DNA of 6,567 nt from Candidatus Nanopelagicales bacterium (GTDB taxonomy: Bacteria > Actinomycetota > Actinomycetes > S36-B12 > UBA10799): the NCBI GenBank assembly GCA_025455985.1, contig JALOLM010000329.1, forward strand, positions 1 through 6,567, read 5' to 3'. Position numbers and translations under genes: made by a program. Shown piece by piece: positions 5,449 to 6,567 of the stretch; position 1 is the stretch's first letter; the number at the start of each line of letters is the position of its first letter. Under the pieces are notes generated by a model. The model worked only from the letters and a program-made list of their open reading frames with translations, was not told the DNA's origin and did not search any database.

Positions 5449-6354
5449 TTAACGGCTCGGTACGTGCGCGCGAGCCTGGCTCGAACTCAATCGGCGTTGG
5501 TGTCGAGCGGCCAGCCACACCAAGACGCCCATCACCGCGAGAACGTCGGCGAATCCGGCGATCGAGGCCCACGGCAGTGAGATGTCGCCGCTGTTCAGGT
5601 TGTTGAAGAAGGCTCCCAATGGGGTGAGCAGCGGCCACAGCACTAGGACGTTGCGCACCAATGCGAACGCCGCGGCGTACACGACACCGAGTCCGAACAG
5701 GAACACCATCTCCGCGCCGCCCATGCCGTAGCCGACGTGATAGAGCCCGTACAAAGCGGCAGCCCCCGTGATCCCGGGGACCGTTCCGAAGCTTGCACAC
5801 AGACGGGTCTGGACGAAACCGCGGAAGAAGACCGCTTCAAAGGCTCCGACTGTCAGCGACATGACCAGCAAGGGCACCCAGTCCTGGGCGGCCGGGTATG
5901 AGTAGCCGAACAGCGTGAGCGCGTACTGCACCGCAGCGAAGCACACGGCCAGCACGGCCGTTGTACGCCAGTTGTCGAGCCGCAGCCCCAGATCGGACAA
6001 GGGCCGGCGCCGCAGCCAGACCGTGTAGACGAGGGGGCCGCCGAAGCCGACCAGCATGCCCGCGGCGAAGGTCAGGAACAGGCCCGCGACGTTACCTGTG
6101 CCAAAGACCGTGAAGGCCACCCGGAACAATGCCACGACCGCCAGGTAAAGAAGTGCCACGGCCAGCACGTCGCGTGTGTCGGTTGAGACTCTCTGCAGTG
6201 GCTTGGGGCCAATGATCGCCGCCAGGGCGAGGCCAGACAGCGGGATCACGACGCCGTACACGGTGAGGTTGAGGAACTCCAGCGAGACTAGGGCGAGCAC
6301 CACCCAGATCACCCACAACCGCCATCGCCAGCGGTCAGACATCTGAGCCAGCAT
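5449..6354 (-). CDS. CPBP-type (CAAX protease-like) intramembrane protein, degenerate motifs
   Basis: The 301-residue protein has about eight hydrophobic segments (roughly 13-30, 33-48, 63-84, 89-112, 132-149, 159-181, 216-235, 265-282) and looks like a CPBP family (Rce1/CAAX-like) intramembrane protease. FEAVFFRGF (172-180) corresponds to the EExxxR motif with Glu173 and Arg178 kept but the second Glu replaced by Ala174. YGLYH (202-206) fits FxxxH with Tyr for Phe and keeps His206. The third motif, HxxxN, appears as PLGAFFNN (245-252), with Asn but no His. Activity is therefore doubtful. I chose the ATG at 6354 because GGAGG lies 6 nt upstream; an upstream in-frame ATG at 6411 (19 residues longer) has a poorly spaced GGGG. 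It is convergent with dnaB. Role unknown; relatives process peptides or confer bacteriocin self-immunity. Confidence 0.75.
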   Translation of the reverse strand: MLAQMSDRWRWRLWVIWVVLALVSLEFLNLTVYGVVIPLSGLALAAIIGPKPLQRVSTDTRDVLAVALLYLAVVALFRVAFTVFGTGNVAGLFLTFAAGMLVGFGGPLVYTVWLRRRPLSDLGLRLDNWRTTAVLAVCFAAVQYALTLFGYSYPAAQDWVPLLVMSLTVGAFEAVFFRGFVQTRLCASFGTVPGITGAAALYGLYHVGYGMGGAEMVFLFGLGVVYAAAFALVRNVLVLWPLLTPLGAFFNNLNSGDISLPWASIAGFADVLAVMGVLVWLAARHQRRLSSSQARAHVPSR

Positions 6355-6360
6355 CGCAGG

Positions 6361-6365
6361 CCTCC
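6361..6365 (-). promoter_or_regulatory. Ribosome binding site deciding the CPBP start
   Basis: GGAGG on the minus strand lies 6 nt before the ATG at 6354, the ideal spacing. It supports this start over the in-frame ATG at 6411, whose only purine run is 3 nt or less from the codon. Confidence 0.6.
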
Positions 6366-6567
6366 AGTTCCAGGGTACTCCGGTGGCAACTAGCGAAATC
6401 GGTTTTGTCATACCCCTGTGTGAGGGTGTGACTGGCGGCAGTGAGTCCGTCGATGGCGCACCTTCCGCGGTCTTGTCCGTGCGCTTCTCTTTCTGGGATC
6501 CGAGTGCGATGGGGGGTGTGTGGTGGCGTTCTTCCAGGTATCGACGGCGGCGTTGCGGCGCGCCCGG
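6366..6567. other. Region upstream of CPBP gene, no supported gene
   Basis: No confident coding sequence is seen. The CPBP reading frame stays open on the minus strand to the window edge, but the extra translation is Arg/Pro/Thr-rich and not family-like. On the plus strand a frame starting GTG at 6520 or 6523 after a G-run reads VAFFQVSTAALRRAR to the edge and could be the first residues of a gene beginning here. TACCCT at 6371-6376 (minus strand) could be a -10 for the CPBP gene, though it is close to the start. Confidence 0.4.

Noticed and set aside
6355..6567. N-terminally extended CPBP protein
   Set aside because: The frame is open to the window edge, but the added residues are basic and proline-rich without family likeness, and GGAGG supports the start at 6354.

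Overview
The window reads as ordinary chromosomal DNA of a high-GC actinobacterium (Actinomycetota); genus is not resolvable by eye. The reasons are the order rpsF-ssb-rpsR-rplI-dnaB, an SSB close in sequence to mycobacterial SSB ([25 protein letters not shown] start, DEPPF tip), GC-rich codon use, GTG/TTG starts and DnaA-box-like sequences of the xxGTCCACA type. There are no tRNA or rRNA genes, no CRISPR array and no recognisable insertion sequence.

Layout. Positions 1-409 are non-coding and rich in repeats: a 62-bp direct duplication built on a CGGTTTTCC word, then four alternately oriented copies of a 15-nt word that can fold into nested hairpins. A FemX/FemAB-type peptidoglycan peptidyltransferase gene follows on the minus strand (410-1531). 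It is divergent from the ribosomal/replication cluster. The 197-bp space between them holds a 36-nt interrupted palindrome and an rpsF leader RNA that matches the description of the S6:S18 autoregulatory element and also pairs with the rpsF Shine-Dalgarno sequence.

The plus-strand cluster is rpsF (S6, TTG start), ssb, rpsR (S18 of the cysteine-free type) and rplI (L9). A strong 16-bp stem-loop follows rplI. Next comes a low-molecular-weight protein-tyrosine phosphatase gene (3384-3836), which is not a usual member of this cluster. A 227-bp space with four same-strand DnaA-box-like sequences precedes the intein-free replicative helicase gene dnaB (4064-5416).

A convergent minus-strand gene (5449-6354) encodes a polytopic membrane protein of the CPBP (CAAX-protease-like) type in which several expected catalytic residues appear substituted. 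The right end (6412-6567) holds no supported gene, apart from a possible gene start running off the edge.

How it fits together: the central block couples ribosomal proteins S6/S18/L9 with the fork proteins SSB and DnaB, as in many bacteria. The main points for a second look are the regulatory sequences (S6:S18 leader, DnaA-box cluster before dnaB, hairpin over the phosphatase start region), the phosphatase between rplI and dnaB, and the repeat mosaic at the left end. I did not find a clearly new multi-gene system.
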